A DNA stretch of 64,000 bases from Chrysogorgia sp. JL179-B06 (GCA_035772405.1 JAYKKM010000253.1:1-64000), one strand, 5' to 3'. Shown: positions 36,891 through 48,980, numbered from the stretch's first letter. A program made the numbers and translations. The notes: generated from the letters alone by a model not told the origin.

Positions 36891-37112
36891 TGTTTATATT
36901 GAACATTATGCACCTATCAATGTAAACCCTGTGGGGTGGGGGTGTGGGAAAATGGCGGGGATTTGACAAAAAATTGAAAATTTGAGTAAAATGCCCGAGG
37001 GTGGGGAATTGTATTTCGATCAAATGTTTCCAAATGAACGCACTGGCATGGGCCAAGACAAATGTTTTTGACCTTTTTTGTTACCCCTACACCTTGCCTC
37101 TGACCCTAACAG

Positions 37113-37190
37113 TGTAGTGACAGATTGCGTCGCAATGGGCTGTCAGCAAGTCAACTGTTTACATCAGGTAATTATCCATGATTTTTCCAC

Positions 37191-37232
<42 letters not shown>

Positions 37233-37243
37233 ACCCAATGGGC

Positions 37244-37292
<49 letters not shown>

Positions 37293-37370
37293 ACCCCCCC
37301 CCCCCCCCCCCCCATGTGTGGGTGGGGCCCCCCCCCCCCCCCCCCCTCCCCCCCCCCCCCCCTTGTGGGG

Positions 37371-37414
<44 letters not shown>

Positions 37415-37832
37415 CCCCCCCCCCCGCCCCCCGGATAGTTGGAAGCAAAGATATATTTCGGATTTTACTCATCTTATAGTTAATCTGCTCTTGAAGGGGA
37501 CCACAAACTGACAACGAGAAGAACACTCGTCTCCAGGTCTTTTGAATCAATGCCGCACATGGTCAAATGTCTCGACCCACGGGGAACAATTTATGGTCAA
37601 ATACGCAACTGGGTGGATTTATTTCGCTGTCAAATCCCAGTCCTTTGCCCGCACCCCCACCCCGCGGGGTTTACATTGATAGGTGCATTATACTAAGAAT
37701 ATTCAACAAAGTAAACTTTTATTAACTTTGTTGTTTTACCTACATGTTTATTGTATCGGTATGTTCGTTCTTGTAAAACTTGGTACCATTCTGTTCCTTA
37801 TACCATTCTGTTCCTTATACTTCAAACCTACC

Positions 37833-37909
<77 letters not shown>

Positions 37910-38589
37910 CAAACGGGCCAAATATAATTTCTGAATTTGTAAACGTTGGCGTGTGCCACACCTCCAATATCCCTCCTTGCTACTGCAATCTTATAGCTGT
38001 AATACAAATTCTAAATTAACAAATTGACTTGCCTATAATCCAAGCATATTAATGATAACCTGTTCAATTGCTTTTTAGCTATAAGTTAAACAGTAAACTA
38101 ATAAACAATTTAGAAGTTGTTTGTCCCATTGAAAAACGAAGACCAAAGGTGATTATAAATTCATGTTTCCACGGGTGGTAGTGGGACACATTCCTCACAT
38201 TTTGGACAGGTGGATACCTTTGTTATTGATTACCCCCATTATTGTGTTTCCAAAAATTTATATATTTATGGGTGTGCAGTAGCCTCCCTCCCGGCCGGAA
38301 CAACTCGGTTCAGTGGAGCGCAGTGATGCCTGCGAAGGAGGCTAGGTGTACAGTAAGTTCCTTTGACATTTTCTGATAAACCAAGGAATATCCAAGTTAT
38401 AATGGCCATGAATTACGCCTGACGTCCGTTTTGTCCACATAGACAAAGCATACACGAATCTTGAGTTTGTAGGGTTAAGAATTAAGATGATGTTTTTTAT
38501 GATGTTTTTTTTATGTCTGTCTGTCTGTCTGTCTGTCTACATGTATCTATATATCTACATGTATCTGTCTGTCTGTCTATCTATCTACA

Positions 38590-38645
<56 letters not shown>

Positions 38646-38997
38646 CCTGTGTCTGTCTGTCTGTGTGTGTGCATGTGTCTGTCTGTCTGTCTGTGTGTGT
38701 GCATGTGTCTGTCTGTCTGTGTGTGTGCATGTGTCTGTCTGTCTGTCTGTCTGTGTGTGTGCATGTGTCTGTCTGTCTGTCTGTCTGTGTGTGTGCATGT
38801 GTCTGTCTGTCTGTCTGTCTGTGTGTGTGCATGTGTCTGTCTGTCTGTGTGTGTGCTGGTGTCTATATGTCTACATGTATCTGTCTGTCTGTCTGTCTGT
38901 GTGTGTGCATGTGTCTGTCTGTCTGTCTGTCTGTCTGTGTGTGTGCATGTGTCTGTCTGTCTGTCTGTCTGTATGTCTGTTTGTGTGTCTGTGCATG

Positions 38998-39031
<34 letters not shown>

Positions 39032-42000
39032 CGTGAACCTTTAAAATCAATTAATACATTAAAATCCTTTATTCCCTTTTTTAGGATATCAGAAAGCATG
39101 CTGGTATTTCAACTGCCAGGCAGTTTGCCAAAGCCAATGGCTTAAAAATCCATGACTGGCCTTTGAAATGCAGTGAAAAGTAAAGAACAAATTACCATTT
39201 TATACAAATTATGCATGTTAAGATTTATAATCCATAAAATTAAATCTACAACTTATGTTTTATGGAATAAAACCTGTGGTCCAGATAAATGCAGAAGTTC
39301 TAGATTTCCAGAACAGCAATATCAATGGTCGTATGTCTTCCAATTCATGTAAGCATGGATCAGAGTAATTGAATAATTTTTTTCAGATTCCTGTCCAGGT
39401 TTCATCTTGGGATTGTTATCTCATTTGGCCATTTCATACCATCTTGGATTATAAATAATCTGTCATGGTAAGTTTGTTACTGTAGTGTAAGAAGACTTAG
39501 GGAACTAACACAAGTTTAAGGTCACCAACCGCTGAGGAGTGTCCTATCTAGGTGAAAAAGGACTGAGTGTTACTTTAGTGTAAGAAGACTTAGGGAATAC
39601 ATCAAAGTTTAAGGTAAACCAACCTCTGAGGATGTCCTAATCTAATGAAAAACTGAGTGTTACTGTAGTGTAAGAAGACTTAGGGAACAACACAAGTTAA
39701 GGTAACCAACCTCTGAGGAGTGTCCTATCTAGATGAAAGACTGAGTGTTACTGTAGCTTGTAAGAAGACTTAGGGAACAACACAAGTTAAGCGTAACCAA
39801 CTTTTGAGGAGTGTTCCTATCTAGGTGGAAAATACTGAGTGTTACTGTAGTGTAAGAAGACTTAGGAACAACACAAGTTAAGGTAACCAACCTCTGAGGA
39901 GTGTCCTATCTAGGTGAAAGACTGAGTGTTACGGTAGTGTAAAGAAGACGTTAGGGAACAACACTAGCTTAAGGTAACCAACCTCTGAGGAGTTGTCCTA
40001 TCTAGGTGAAAGACTGAGTGTTACGGCGAGTGGAGCGAAGACTTTAGGGGAACAACACAAGTTAAGGTAACCGAACCTCTGAGGAGTGTCCTATCTAGGT
40101 GAAAGACTGAGTGTTACTGTAGTGTAAGAAGACTTAGGGAACAACACAAGTTTAAGTAACCAACCTCTGAGGAGGGTCCTATCTGGATGAAAGAACTGAG
40201 TGTTATTGTAAGTATGAAGACTTAGAGAACAACACAAGTTAAGGTAACCAACCTCTGAGGAGTGTCCTATCTAGATGAAAGACTGAGTGGTTACTCGTAG
40301 TGTAAGAAGACTATAGGGAACAACCACATGGTAAGGTAACCAACCTCTGAGGAGTGTCCTATCTAGATGAAAGACTGAGTGTTACTGTAGTGTAAGAAGA
40401 CTTAGAGAACAACACAAGTTAAGGTAACCAACCTCTGAGGAGTGTCCTATCTAGGTGAAAGACTGAGTGTTACTGCAGTGTGCGAAGACTTAGGGAACAA
40501 CACAAGTTAAGGTAACCAACCTCTGAGGAGTGTCCTATCTGGATGAAAGACTGAGTGTTATTGTAATGTATGAAGACTTAGGGAACAACACAAGTTAAGG
40601 TAACCAACCTCTGAGGAGTGTCCTATCTAGATGAAAGACTGAGTGTTACAGAGTGTAAGAAGACTTAGGAGAACACACACATGTTAAGGTAACCAACCTC
40701 TGAGGAGTGTCCTATCTAGGTGAAAGACTGAGTGTTACTGCAGTGTGCGAAGACTTAGGGAACAACACAAGTTAAGGTAACCAACCTCTGAGGAGTGTTC
40801 TATCTAGGTGAAAGACTGAGTGTGACCCTATAGTTTTCCTAAATGTTGCTTAATATCATTTATTTTTTAGTGGGGCTATCAATTTCCACCCTTCATTGCT
40901 TCCAAAATGGCGTGGCCCTTCTCCAATGATACACACACTCCTTAATGGCGACAGTGAAACTGGAGTAACTGTTATTGAAGTTTCAACAAAAAAGTAAGAT
41001 TGAAAAACGAAAGTTGTGAGGAATTTTCCCCAAAATAACAAAGGCGAATTAGGCCTGAAAATACAATGCTAAGTTACATGCACTTAGGCTATTGTAAAAA
41101 ATTATGTAAATTTGTTTTTGTTGTATAGATTTGATGCAGGCTCCATTTTGCTTCAACAAAAAGTTCAGGTATACTGTAGAACGTATGATTAACAAATAAT
41201 TTCCCAACGCAACCAGGTGATAAATCAGACATAGTTTGACGTTACTCTGGCTTTAAAACGTTTTTTGAACGTAACTTGAAAAGTTTACTGTCCATGACCC
41301 TACGTTTCGACACTCCAAACTAGTGTCTACATCAGGGGTGATCGATGTAAAGTTAGGATCCCTATTTACTAACCTCTTAGAACCGATGATGACGTTAATC
41401 TATTCACAAGCTGTAATGCAAATAAATCGCGATGACGGTGGTTTATTACCAGAAAGCTTATTTGCATCTTGTTAATAGATAACGTCATCATCGGTTCTAT
41501 GAGGGTATAAAGAGGGATCACTAACTTTACAACGATCACCCCTGATGATGACACTAGATTGGAGTGTCGAAACGTTGGGACATGGACAGTAACTTTTAAA
41601 AGTTACGTTCAAAAAACGTTTTAAAGCCTGAGGTACGTCAAACGGTGTCGAAATAAAGGAAATTTTGGGGGGGGGAATTTACTGACTGTTATGTTTTTAG
41701 AACAACTTCTCCCAAGTAATACATTAAAATACACCAGCCTTTTCAAATATTAGATTTTTATTTCTACACAATACCTTCGCAGTACAACACCTTTGATAAA
41801 TGTCATTCAACTATATATTATAACATATTAGATACCAATGAAGAGAGCATACGATGAATTATCCAGAACAATTATCGGATTTGTCCAGAGAAATGGTATG
41901 CGTTATTATAAATACCGAACTCATGTTAGGGTATTTTACATATTTCGTAATATTTGGGTCTTCCTGAGCAAAATCACAATATATATTGTCAACCGAAAAT

Positions 42001-45000
42001 TTCATCTTCATGGACTTTTTCGCTGTCAAAGGTATCAGATGAGATGTCACAAGTAGGCATTACCAAACCATTTTCTCTTTTGTCACTTGCCAAAAAAATG
42101 CCTCATGTGACATCACATCTGATAACATTTAACAGCAAAAAAATCCATGAAGATGAAATTTTTTCGGCTGACAAGATATATTATGATTTTTGTTTCAGGA
42201 AGACCCAAATATTACGTTAGGGGATAGTAATATTTAAAAATCCCCAAACGTAAGATAGGCAGTTTAAAATAAATGAACACTAAATGGAAATTATTGATGG
42301 AATTGAAACCCCCCCCCCCCCAGTGGAATGGGTAGTAGATAAATGGGTTTGATGGATGGTTTTGAATGTTATGTGGGTGGGTGTTTGGATGGGTTCGATT
42401 AGGTCGGTGTGATAGACGTGTGGACAGATGCAAAAATCCAACAAAACGCAATATATTAATTGTACATGTACATGCAAGTGTTGTTTTTTTAGATGCTCTT
42501 AATTTGTCCTTATGGGATATAGTGGATTCTGCAGTTAGGATCAGGGTTAAGGTTAAGGATTAAGGTTTAGGGTTAGGGATTATGGTTAAGTATGGACCCA
42601 TTATATACACTCATAATACCATTTTTCATGCTCTATTTTTCCAGTTGGTGAGAGTTTTATTCCAATTTGTGCCCCCGAATATCGAAATGGTCATCCATTG
42701 TACAAAGGACAAAGGCAAATATTACAAAAAGGTAGAAAAACATAAAAATCAACACCACTATCCCACGTCACTGACAAGTATCGTAACCCAATTAGATTAA
42801 AGCATTTTACAATAGACAAGAACTACGATTCCACCTAAAGTAAGTTATTTCTTCTATTATGGAAATTACCATACAAAGATGCCAACAATTATTTTAGCTC
42901 CCAAAGATTAACTAAAGAACTTGGATACATGAAATGGAGTCAGTTTTTCATGTTCGTCACATTCAGAGATTATGGTGCGCAATTGGACAGCAGGTAGAAA
43001 AAACATGCTTGCGGTTAAACTAATTATTTTATTCATAAGCAGGAAGGGCCTTGAAGTTGCATTTTTTGCAAAGTGGTCCCAGCGTTTGGTCTTAAAATGT
43101 ATACATTCCAAACACTCGAAATTTTCCTTCACCATAAATCCTTTAGCAAACATGTTAATTTATTCGACCATAATATATACAGAACTCGTGACTAGGCTCT
43201 CGGCAACGGCTTCCGTTCGCTCAGTCGGTCAGAGCACTACAACTAGCAATCGCAGGTGTCGCGGGTTCAATTCCAGCCGGAAGGCCTTGAAGTTTGCATT
43301 TTTCTCGAACTGGTCCCGGTTTGGTCTTACAAATGTTATATATTCCAACACTCGAAAATTTTCCGTTCACCATAAATCCTTAGAACATGTAGTTTAATCG
43401 AGTGAAATGCCAAATATTACTTGGAACTATACATAAATAGGTTTTTTTAACGAAGGGATATACACATTTATTTAGACTCGCTAATTCCAAATCTGTTTTC
43501 AGAATTGAAAAACGGTTAAAATATTAGATCGAGATAACGTTTCAAAATAATATACGACGAAGCGGGTGCCTGATTGCCGACATAATTTCTAAGTAAATAA
43601 ACCGTTTTTTAATTATTTTATCGAAGGGCATTTGCCACGTTCTTCTCGTGGAATATAATAGACACGTATGTTATGTTATTGAGACCTCGGTAATATCCAA
43701 AAAACTGTTTTTTTTTCAGAATTGAAATCGAGTAAATATTTTGGCCGAGATAACGTTCCAAAATCTACGGAGATACGACGGAACCGGCTTTTTGTAAGCT
43801 CTACGATACAGAAGTGAAGATGCGAAGTCTTCTGCGTAGGAGAAATTGGGGGGGAAAAGAACTGTTCCTGAACTGCGTTGTCCTCAATTTTCTTGTCTAC
43901 TTTACTTCACTTCCTAGGTTGGTCCTTCGATTGCAATATGGCACGTATACTAAAGTCAAATTAGGGGGCCCTTATTGGAAAACTAAGATATCCGCTTTCA
44001 GATCAACAATTCACCTGGTCAAAACCTTTTTTTTTGAAGGCATCAACAAATGTCTCCTTTACGTGGAAATGCAAGGTATTGGTTTACAGACTTATAACAA
44101 TATCCGCAATAAATAAAAGGATTATAGAAAGTGTGAATTAGTTGATCGCCTCCAGGTTGTTTGTTTGTCTTGAGAAAGGACTAATTGTTGGTGACTGGAC
44201 GTTTCGACGGGCCTCAGCAGCGGTCATCTTCAGAATCAAGTAATAGGCCCCACATTGTCAACAAAAATTAAGTTTGTCCCATATGAAAGAACTCGTAAAA
44301 TGATTAGAGTAAACACACTTTTTAACAACTTTTCCGTATTTTATTTCGTTTTTGAAATAATAGTTTCAGTTTGTTTGATATGTAAATGAGATGGTCTGAG
44401 ACGTCAGGTGCAGGTAGGGAGGAGAATTTCCAATATCTCAGTGATTGTTATGAGTTCAACGTTCAAGAACGTTTCATTAATTTATGAGGGAGGATGTATA
44501 CACAACATTTTCATTTCATTTGTGGACACGTTGTGGAACAAACTTGAAGATGGAAACTAATTATTTTTTAATGAGTGAAAATTATCTACCCCCCAGCACC
44601 TGATGTCAGAGAACCATCTCATTTACATAACAAACAAACTGAAATATTTCAAAAACAAAGTAAAATACGGAAAAGTTGTAAAAAGAATGTTACTCTATCA
44701 TTTTTACGAGTTCTTTCATATTAGACTCAAACTTAACTTTTTGTTACAAATGTCCTTGTAAGTATTTTTCTCAAACACATTGAAGTTCTCTTATTTCTCA
44801 CTTTTCATTATTATATCCAGTTTCTTATGAGAACTTAGCAGCTTTTCATATTTAATTTATAAATTTCAATGTCTAGTTTCCGTTTGTCTCAATGGTCCAA
44901 ATATTATTCTGATTTCATGAATGATGTTTCTTCAGGATGGTTGGGATTGGTTGGCGAGTTCATTACAGATCGGAAATACATAACAGAGTGGTTACAAGCC

Positions 45001-45122
45001 AGGGAGAATTCTATAATGGATATCTCATTGATAAAACAACTGGCAAAATAACTTCATACTATTTTTTCATGAATCTATTGATTTCCCCAATCCTCAAGTT
45101 CGACTATATAATGTACAGGTAA
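37113..45122 (+). CDS. MTFMT: Mitochondrial methionyl-tRNA formyltransferase (5' end missing)
   Basis: It transfers a formyl group from 10-formyltetrahydrofolate to Met-tRNA for mitochondrial initiation. Exons seen: 37113-37167, 39085-39179, 39387-39467, 40871-40993, 41129-41168, 41832-41895, 42645-42731, 42898-42993, 43918-44075, 44936-45122. The first six are phase-consistent and read [18 protein letters not shown], ..GLKIHDWPL.., [39 protein letters not shown], then [10 protein letters not shown]. The HPSLLP..RG.SP block is the formyltransferase active-site region (catalytic-type Asn/His/Asp context). Later exons show APKITKELGY-, KVKL-, CKDGW- and FYNGYL-type blocks of the C-terminal domain, but need at least four single-base corrections. 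These sit in an indel-rich stretch, so sequence error is as likely as decay. The N-terminal exon with the FGT/S-D motif was not found. Confidence 0.83.
37188..37435. repeat. Poly-C tract with short interruptions
   Basis: About 250 bp that is almost only C, broken by ACCCAATGGGCT, ATGTGTGGGTGGGG and GTGGGGGGGG, just 20 bp after a donor site. The interruptions suggest a collapsed or poorly resolved G/C tandem repeat; its true length is uncertain. Confidence 0.85.
37834..37904. repeat. AT dinucleotide microsatellite
   Basis: About 35 uninterrupted TA repeats in the first seen MTFMT intron. Confidence 0.97.
38513..39031. repeat. GTCT microsatellite with GTGTGTGTGCAT spacers
   Basis: GTCT repeats with a higher-order unit of about 40-56 bp marked by GTGTGTGTGCATGTGTCTGT. 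Ends 53 bp before the acceptor of exon 39085-39179. Confidence 0.95.
39475..40830. repeat. 88-bp tandem repeat, about 15 units, indel-rich
   Basis: Unit: GAGGAGTGTCCTATCTAGGT, GAAAGACTGAGTGTTACTGT, AGTGTAAGAAGACTTAGGGA, ACAACACAAGTTAAGGTAAC, CAACCTCT. Many units carry one-base insertions or losses. Cleaner copies of the same unit lie in a PIP5K intron at 57253-57500, where the period is exactly 88. Confidence 0.95.
40871..40993 (+). CDS. MTFMT: MTFMT exon with formyltransferase signature
   Basis: Encodes [20 protein letters not shown] and [20 protein letters not shown]. It is the most conserved block of the formyltransferase family (NxHxSLLPxxRGxxP) followed by the D.ETGVT strand. No indel here. 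Confidence 0.92.
41205..41655. mobile_element. Penelope-like element tails, inverted pair (family A)
   Basis: 41205-41425 is an inverted tail (motif at 41303-41337), 41426-41655 a direct one (motif at 41542-41573). Several one-base differences from other copies, e.g. GTCTACATCAGG and CTGATGATGACAC, change the hammerhead-like helix II or core. Confidence 0.7.
41928..42252. mobile_element. Foldback element, family 'CGTAATATTTGGG'
   Basis: GTATTTTACATATTTCGTAA..TATTTGGGTCTTCCTGAG pairs with the inverse CTCAGGAAGACCCAAATATT.. near 42195-42250. The clean sister copy is at 53578-53894. It is in an MTFMT intron. Confidence 0.75.
42898..42993 (+). CDS. MTFMT: MTFMT exon with two frame breaks
   Basis: Reading across frames gives (A)PK, then [11 protein letters not shown], then [15 protein letters not shown], matching the APKI...W...I.RL.RAIG block of the formyltransferase C-terminal domain. 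Breaks fall at 42906-42911 and in the T run 42943-42947. Phase does not agree with the exon before, which also needs a correction. Confidence 0.6.
43040..43395 (+). repeat. tRNA-Ala-like SINE, two direct copies
   Basis: The bodies at 43045-43145 and 43282-43390 (GCCTTGAAGTTTGCATTTTT, GGTCTTA, CACTCGAAAATTTTCC) match; the second has its tRNA-like head at 43204-43280 (TTCGCTCAGTCGGTCAGAGC, GGGTTCAATTCCAGCC). The inverted relative at 21476-21600 is cleaner. Confidence 0.65.
43440..43800. repeat. Dispersed repeat, inverted relatives of 15.56-15.86 kb
   Basis: Two units of ATTGAAAA/ATTGAAATCG..AAATATT.G..CGAGATAACGTT(T/C)(C)AAAAT in the orientation opposite to those in aminopeptidase intron 1. 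Confidence 0.6.
44147..44252 (-). mobile_element. Penelope-like terminal repeat fragment (family B), inverted
   Basis: Reverse complement of the family-B end: hammerhead-like motif at about 44195-44240 (CTTCAG... GACGTTTCGAC inverse), with extra bases relative to other copies. Confidence 0.65.
44255..44755. mobile_element. Foldback DNA element, family 'TTGGCAAC' (copy 3)
   Basis: Both arms of the family are present (TGTCAACAAAAATTAAGTTT at left, inverse at right). At least a dozen one-base insertions relative to the copies at 6.8 and 13.1 kb. Confidence 0.75.
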
Positions 45123-45124
45123 AC

Positions 45125-45935
45125 AAATCATTTCCCAACGCAAACCAGGTGATAAATCAGACATAAGTTTGACGCTACTTATGGCTTTTCAATGTTTTTT
45201 TTTCAAACGTAACTTCTAAAAGTTACTGTCCATTCGACCCCAACGTTTCGACACACAGTGTCTTCATCAGATGGGGTAAGCACACGTTTCTTTCACCTCT
45301 GCAACCTGTGGATTACGATTTCCTGCCCTCAGTGCAGTTTATCAGTTTTTAAATATTAATTTCGCCTTGGCCGCAACTCGCAAGTGTGAAGAGTTCTTTC
45401 CAGTTTGACTCCTACCAAACAGCGCAGGTTTTCGGCCGGGTTACTCTGGTTTTCCTCCTGTAATAGACACTGGACCAATGAGGGTGGCCCTTACTGGACC
45501 TCTAGGGAGAACAGTTTAATGACTGATTGGGTTGATCCAGTATAAATAAAAGTTAGTTTAGTTTGTACATCGTTGTAAAGTTAGGATCCCTATTTATAAC
45601 CCCTCATAGAAACGATGACGTTATCTATTATGCAAGATGCAAATAGGCTCCTGGTAAATAAACGCGCCCCATTGAATCGCGATGACGGTGGTTTATTAAC
45701 CCAGAAGCTTATTTGCATCTTGTTAATAGATAACAGTCATCATCGGTTCTCTATGAGTGGTTATAAATAGGGATCCTAACCTTTATACACAACAAATCAA
45801 CCCTGATGAAGATACTAGATTGTTGAGTGTCGAAACGTTTGGGTCTATGGACAGGTAACTTTTTAAAAGTTTACGTTCAAAAAATCTTTTTAAAGCCAGG
45901 CCACGAGTAGCCGTCAAACTTTGTCACTACAATAT
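45125..45935. mobile_element. Penelope-like element tails, inverted pair (family A), with nested insertion
   Basis: An inverted tail (45125-45275 and on from 45567 to 45660) is followed by a direct tail to 45935. The inverted tail is split by 45276-45566. Indels are frequent. Confidence 0.65.
45276..45566 (+). mobile_element. Short retroposon nested in a PLE copy
   Basis: About 290 bp ending GGTTGATCCAGTATAAATAA then AAGTTAGTTTAGTTT, a short tandem tail as in SINE/LINE 3' ends. It separates two parts of the PLE tail that are adjacent in other copies (CATCAGGGG / ATCGTTGTAAAG), so its borders are well defined. Family unknown. Confidence 0.55.
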
Positions 45936-46019
45936 ACAGTAATTGTATAAAATATGTGGCAATACCTAGTAGGGGTTTCTCATCGCAGTCGATTTTTCTT
46001 CAAAAATCACACACAGTCT

Positions 46020-46265
46020 GAGTTTCCAGACAGGAATCTTCTGATTGCCGGTGAGGACACTAACATATTGAGCCAAAGCCGAGACTCAGATGGGAGAGCG
46101 AAGGTTTCAATGTTGTGGGTTGGTTCGACTTGAACCCTAAACCAGTGCATCATTGTAACCTTACGCTCTCCATCTGACGTCTCGTTCTTGCATCAATGGT
46201 AGAGAGCATCTCACCGGCAATCAGAAGGTTTACAGATTCGATTTCCTGTCCGGGACTCAGATTCA
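46020..46265. repeat. tRNA-like SINE heads, inverted pair
   Basis: 46025-46100 (-) and 46165-46262 (+) are the same unit as at 34497 in opposite orientation, about 70 bp apart, both with indels in the A and B boxes. Confidence 0.55.
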
Positions 46266-46269
46266 TTTT

Positions 46270-47440
46270 TGAGGGACTCCAGAATCAGTTTCTGAGGATT
46301 TGAGCTTAATTGAGCAAGATAAAGCTCAGATCTGGCATTACTACACTTTTTATGGGAAAAATGCATACTTTGTTTGGAAGTTGTAGAAACGATACAAACA
46401 AATTATTTTAACTCCGAAAAAGCTCAATTTGAGCAAGTTAACTTTGATGAAACATTGATGTTTTATTAATCAATGTTATCTTGTGTTAAAGATGCTGATT
46501 AAATATTAATTTCTTTTGAATTTTCTTCATGAATTATTAATGAATTTTACAAATATAGTTTAAAATATAATGCCACCAATAAATTCGTAATTTTGTATTT
46601 AGTTTGTGAAGTGCAGTTGTATTTTGACTAAATTACCATTTTAAAGAAATAGTACAGATACTAAAAATTGTTAATAATTACCTTATAACTATTTATTTGT
46701 CAAAATAACGAAGAATATAATCAACAGTAATGTTTTACTAAAACAAATTCCGGACATTTTGTTTGACTAGGTATTCGGAAATATTCTATAACTTTTTTTG
46801 TATTGAATATTTATTCAAGATTTTTTCCACCAATAAAGCAAATAAGATTTTTGATAATTTCTGAAATTTTAGATCCCTAGCTATAACGGTTATTAAGATA
46901 TAATATATGGCAGTTTATTATCCGCGACCCCCCCCCCCCCCCGGTCTAGGTTAAGTACTGGGCGTGTTCGTGTTGTCACGTAGCGCTATCGCTACGTGAT
47001 CGGGTTATACGGAATATCCCGAAGCCGGGACGAGAATCGATACACCTTCAACGTTGACCAAGTTCATTTCTAGTAGGTTGTCGAGAATATCTTTAATTTT
47101 TGACGAGAAAAAGAGCTCTTCAGAGTTTTCCAAACTTGGGAATACAACTACGTATATCAAAGATGTGAAAATCGTAAAAAGGTGGTATTGTTGCAGTTAA
47201 AGCCATTTCAAGACCACATAAAGATAGCTATTCAATATGGCTGGGTTGGAAGAACGAGGTACTGTATAATACACTATGTTTAAATGGTCTTTATTCTTCG
47301 TTATTATGCTGTCCTCGCTTTGATCATTTAAAGAAGTTGTAGATTTTAAAAGCTGTATTCCTGTATTCCTTAATCAAACCCGTTGATTATTTTTAATGGC
47401 CATTTTAATACTTATAAAAATGGCCATTTTCAGCATATGA
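46270..47440. other. AT-rich spacer, nothing recognised
   Basis: Between MTFMT and the foldback array I find no ORF or repeat, apart from a C run at 46928-46942 and a CACGTAGCGATAGCGCTACGTG-like palindrome at 46977-46999. Confidence 0.4.
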
Positions 47441-47445
47441 GTCAA

Positions 47446-48335
47446 GGTTTAGGATTCAGTATTTGCTGTAGTGTTTTTGTAGCATCACTACAAACCATTA
47501 CAAACCACTACAATGTGTGATCATGAAGTACTCTTACGATTTTAACGCTGTACATTTATGTAATATGGTTAATTGTAGTGGTTTGTAGTGTTGTATAAGG
47601 TCTGTACAGTTATGTAATGGCTTGTAGTGGTTTGTAGTGTTGTGTAAAAGGTCTGTATAGTTATGTAGTGGTTAATTGTAGTGGTTTGTAGTGTTGTATA
47701 AAAAGGTCTGTATATTTATAATGTAATGGTTTGTAGTGTTGTATAAAAGGTTTGTATATTTATGTAGTGGTTAATTGTATGTTTATAGTGTTGTATAAAA
47801 AGGTCTGTATATTACATAAATATACAGACCTTTTATACAACATTACAAACCATCACATAAATATACAGACCTTTTTATACAACACTACAAACCACTACAT
47901 AAATATACAGACCTTTTTATACAACACTACAAACCACTACATAAATATACAGACCTTTTTATATAAAAAGGTCTGTATATTTATGTAGTGGTTTGTAGTG
48001 TTGTATAAAAAGGTCTGTATATTTATGTACAGTAGTCAAGTTAATTGTAGTGGTTTGTACTGTTGTATATTAGGTCTGTACATTTATGTAGACCTTTTTA
48101 TACAACACTACAAACCACTACAAACCATTACATAAATATACAGACCTTTTTATACAACACTACAAACCACTACAAACTATTACATAAACATACAGACCTT
48201 TTTATATAAAAAGGTCTATATTTATGTAGTGGTTTGTAGTGTTGTATAAAAAGGTTTGTATATTTATGTAATGGTTTGTAGTGTTGTATAAAAAGGTCTA
48301 TAAATTTATGTAATGGTTTGTAGTGGTTTGTAGTG

Positions 48336-48366
<31 letters not shown>

Positions 48367-48980
48367 TTTTTTTTTTTTTTTTTTTTTTTGTATAAAAAGT
48401 CTGTATATATTTATGTAATGGTTTGTATGTAGTGTTGTATAAAAAGGTCTGTATATTTACAGTATGTACAGTAGTGGTTAATTGTAGTGGTTTGTAGTGT
48501 TGTATATTAGGTCTGTATATTTATGTAAATAATGGTTTGTAGTGTTGTATAAAAAGGTCTGTATATTTATGTAATGGTTTGTAGTGTTGTATAAAAAGGT
48601 CTATAAATTTATGTAATGGTTTGTAGTGTTGTATAAAAAGGTCTGTATATTTATGTAATGGTTTGTAGTGGTTTGTAGTGTTGTATAAAAAGGTCTATAA
48701 ATTTATGTAATGGTTTGTAATGGTTTGTAGTGTTGTATAAAAAAGTCTGTATATTTATGTAATGGTTTGTAGTGGTTTGTAGTGTTGTATATTAGGTCTG
48801 TATATGTTGAGATTATTGCCATAAATTTTCCATGACAGATTCATTTGCTAGAATACTCTTAACACTTTACACTGTTGGTTTGAAAGTCTAAAAACCATAG
48901 TATAAAGGTTAAGTTTGTAATGGTTTGTAGCACCACTACAAAAACACTACAACAAAAACTGAATCCTAAACCTTGCCAGG
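47446..48980. mobile_element. Foldback element with internal arrays in both orientations
   Basis: Outer ends: CAAGGTTTAGGATTCAGT (47446 on) with TGTAGTGTTTTTGTAG, and the inverse ending at about 48978 (ACTGAATCCTAAACCTTG). Inside, a 40-55-bp unit (GGTTTGTAGTGTTGTATAAA, AAGGTCTGTATATTTATGTA) is repeated more than 20 times, with blocks flipped at 47815-47960 and 48085-48210, each making a hairpin (ATACAGACC..GGTCTGTAT). No ORF. Confidence 0.75.
48337..48389. repeat. Poly-T run, about 53 bp
   Basis: Near-pure T with a single A, inside a unit of the foldback array (after GTAGTG). Confidence 0.95.

Noticed and set aside
37078..37550. Poly-Pro and poly-Gly frames
   Set aside because: By-products of the poly-C tract; only 37113-37167 is supported as an exon.
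38487..39145. Cys/Val/Ser/Leu-rich 210-codon frame joined to an MTFMT exon
   Set aside because: GTCT microsatellite; a good acceptor at 39081-39084 separates it from the exon.
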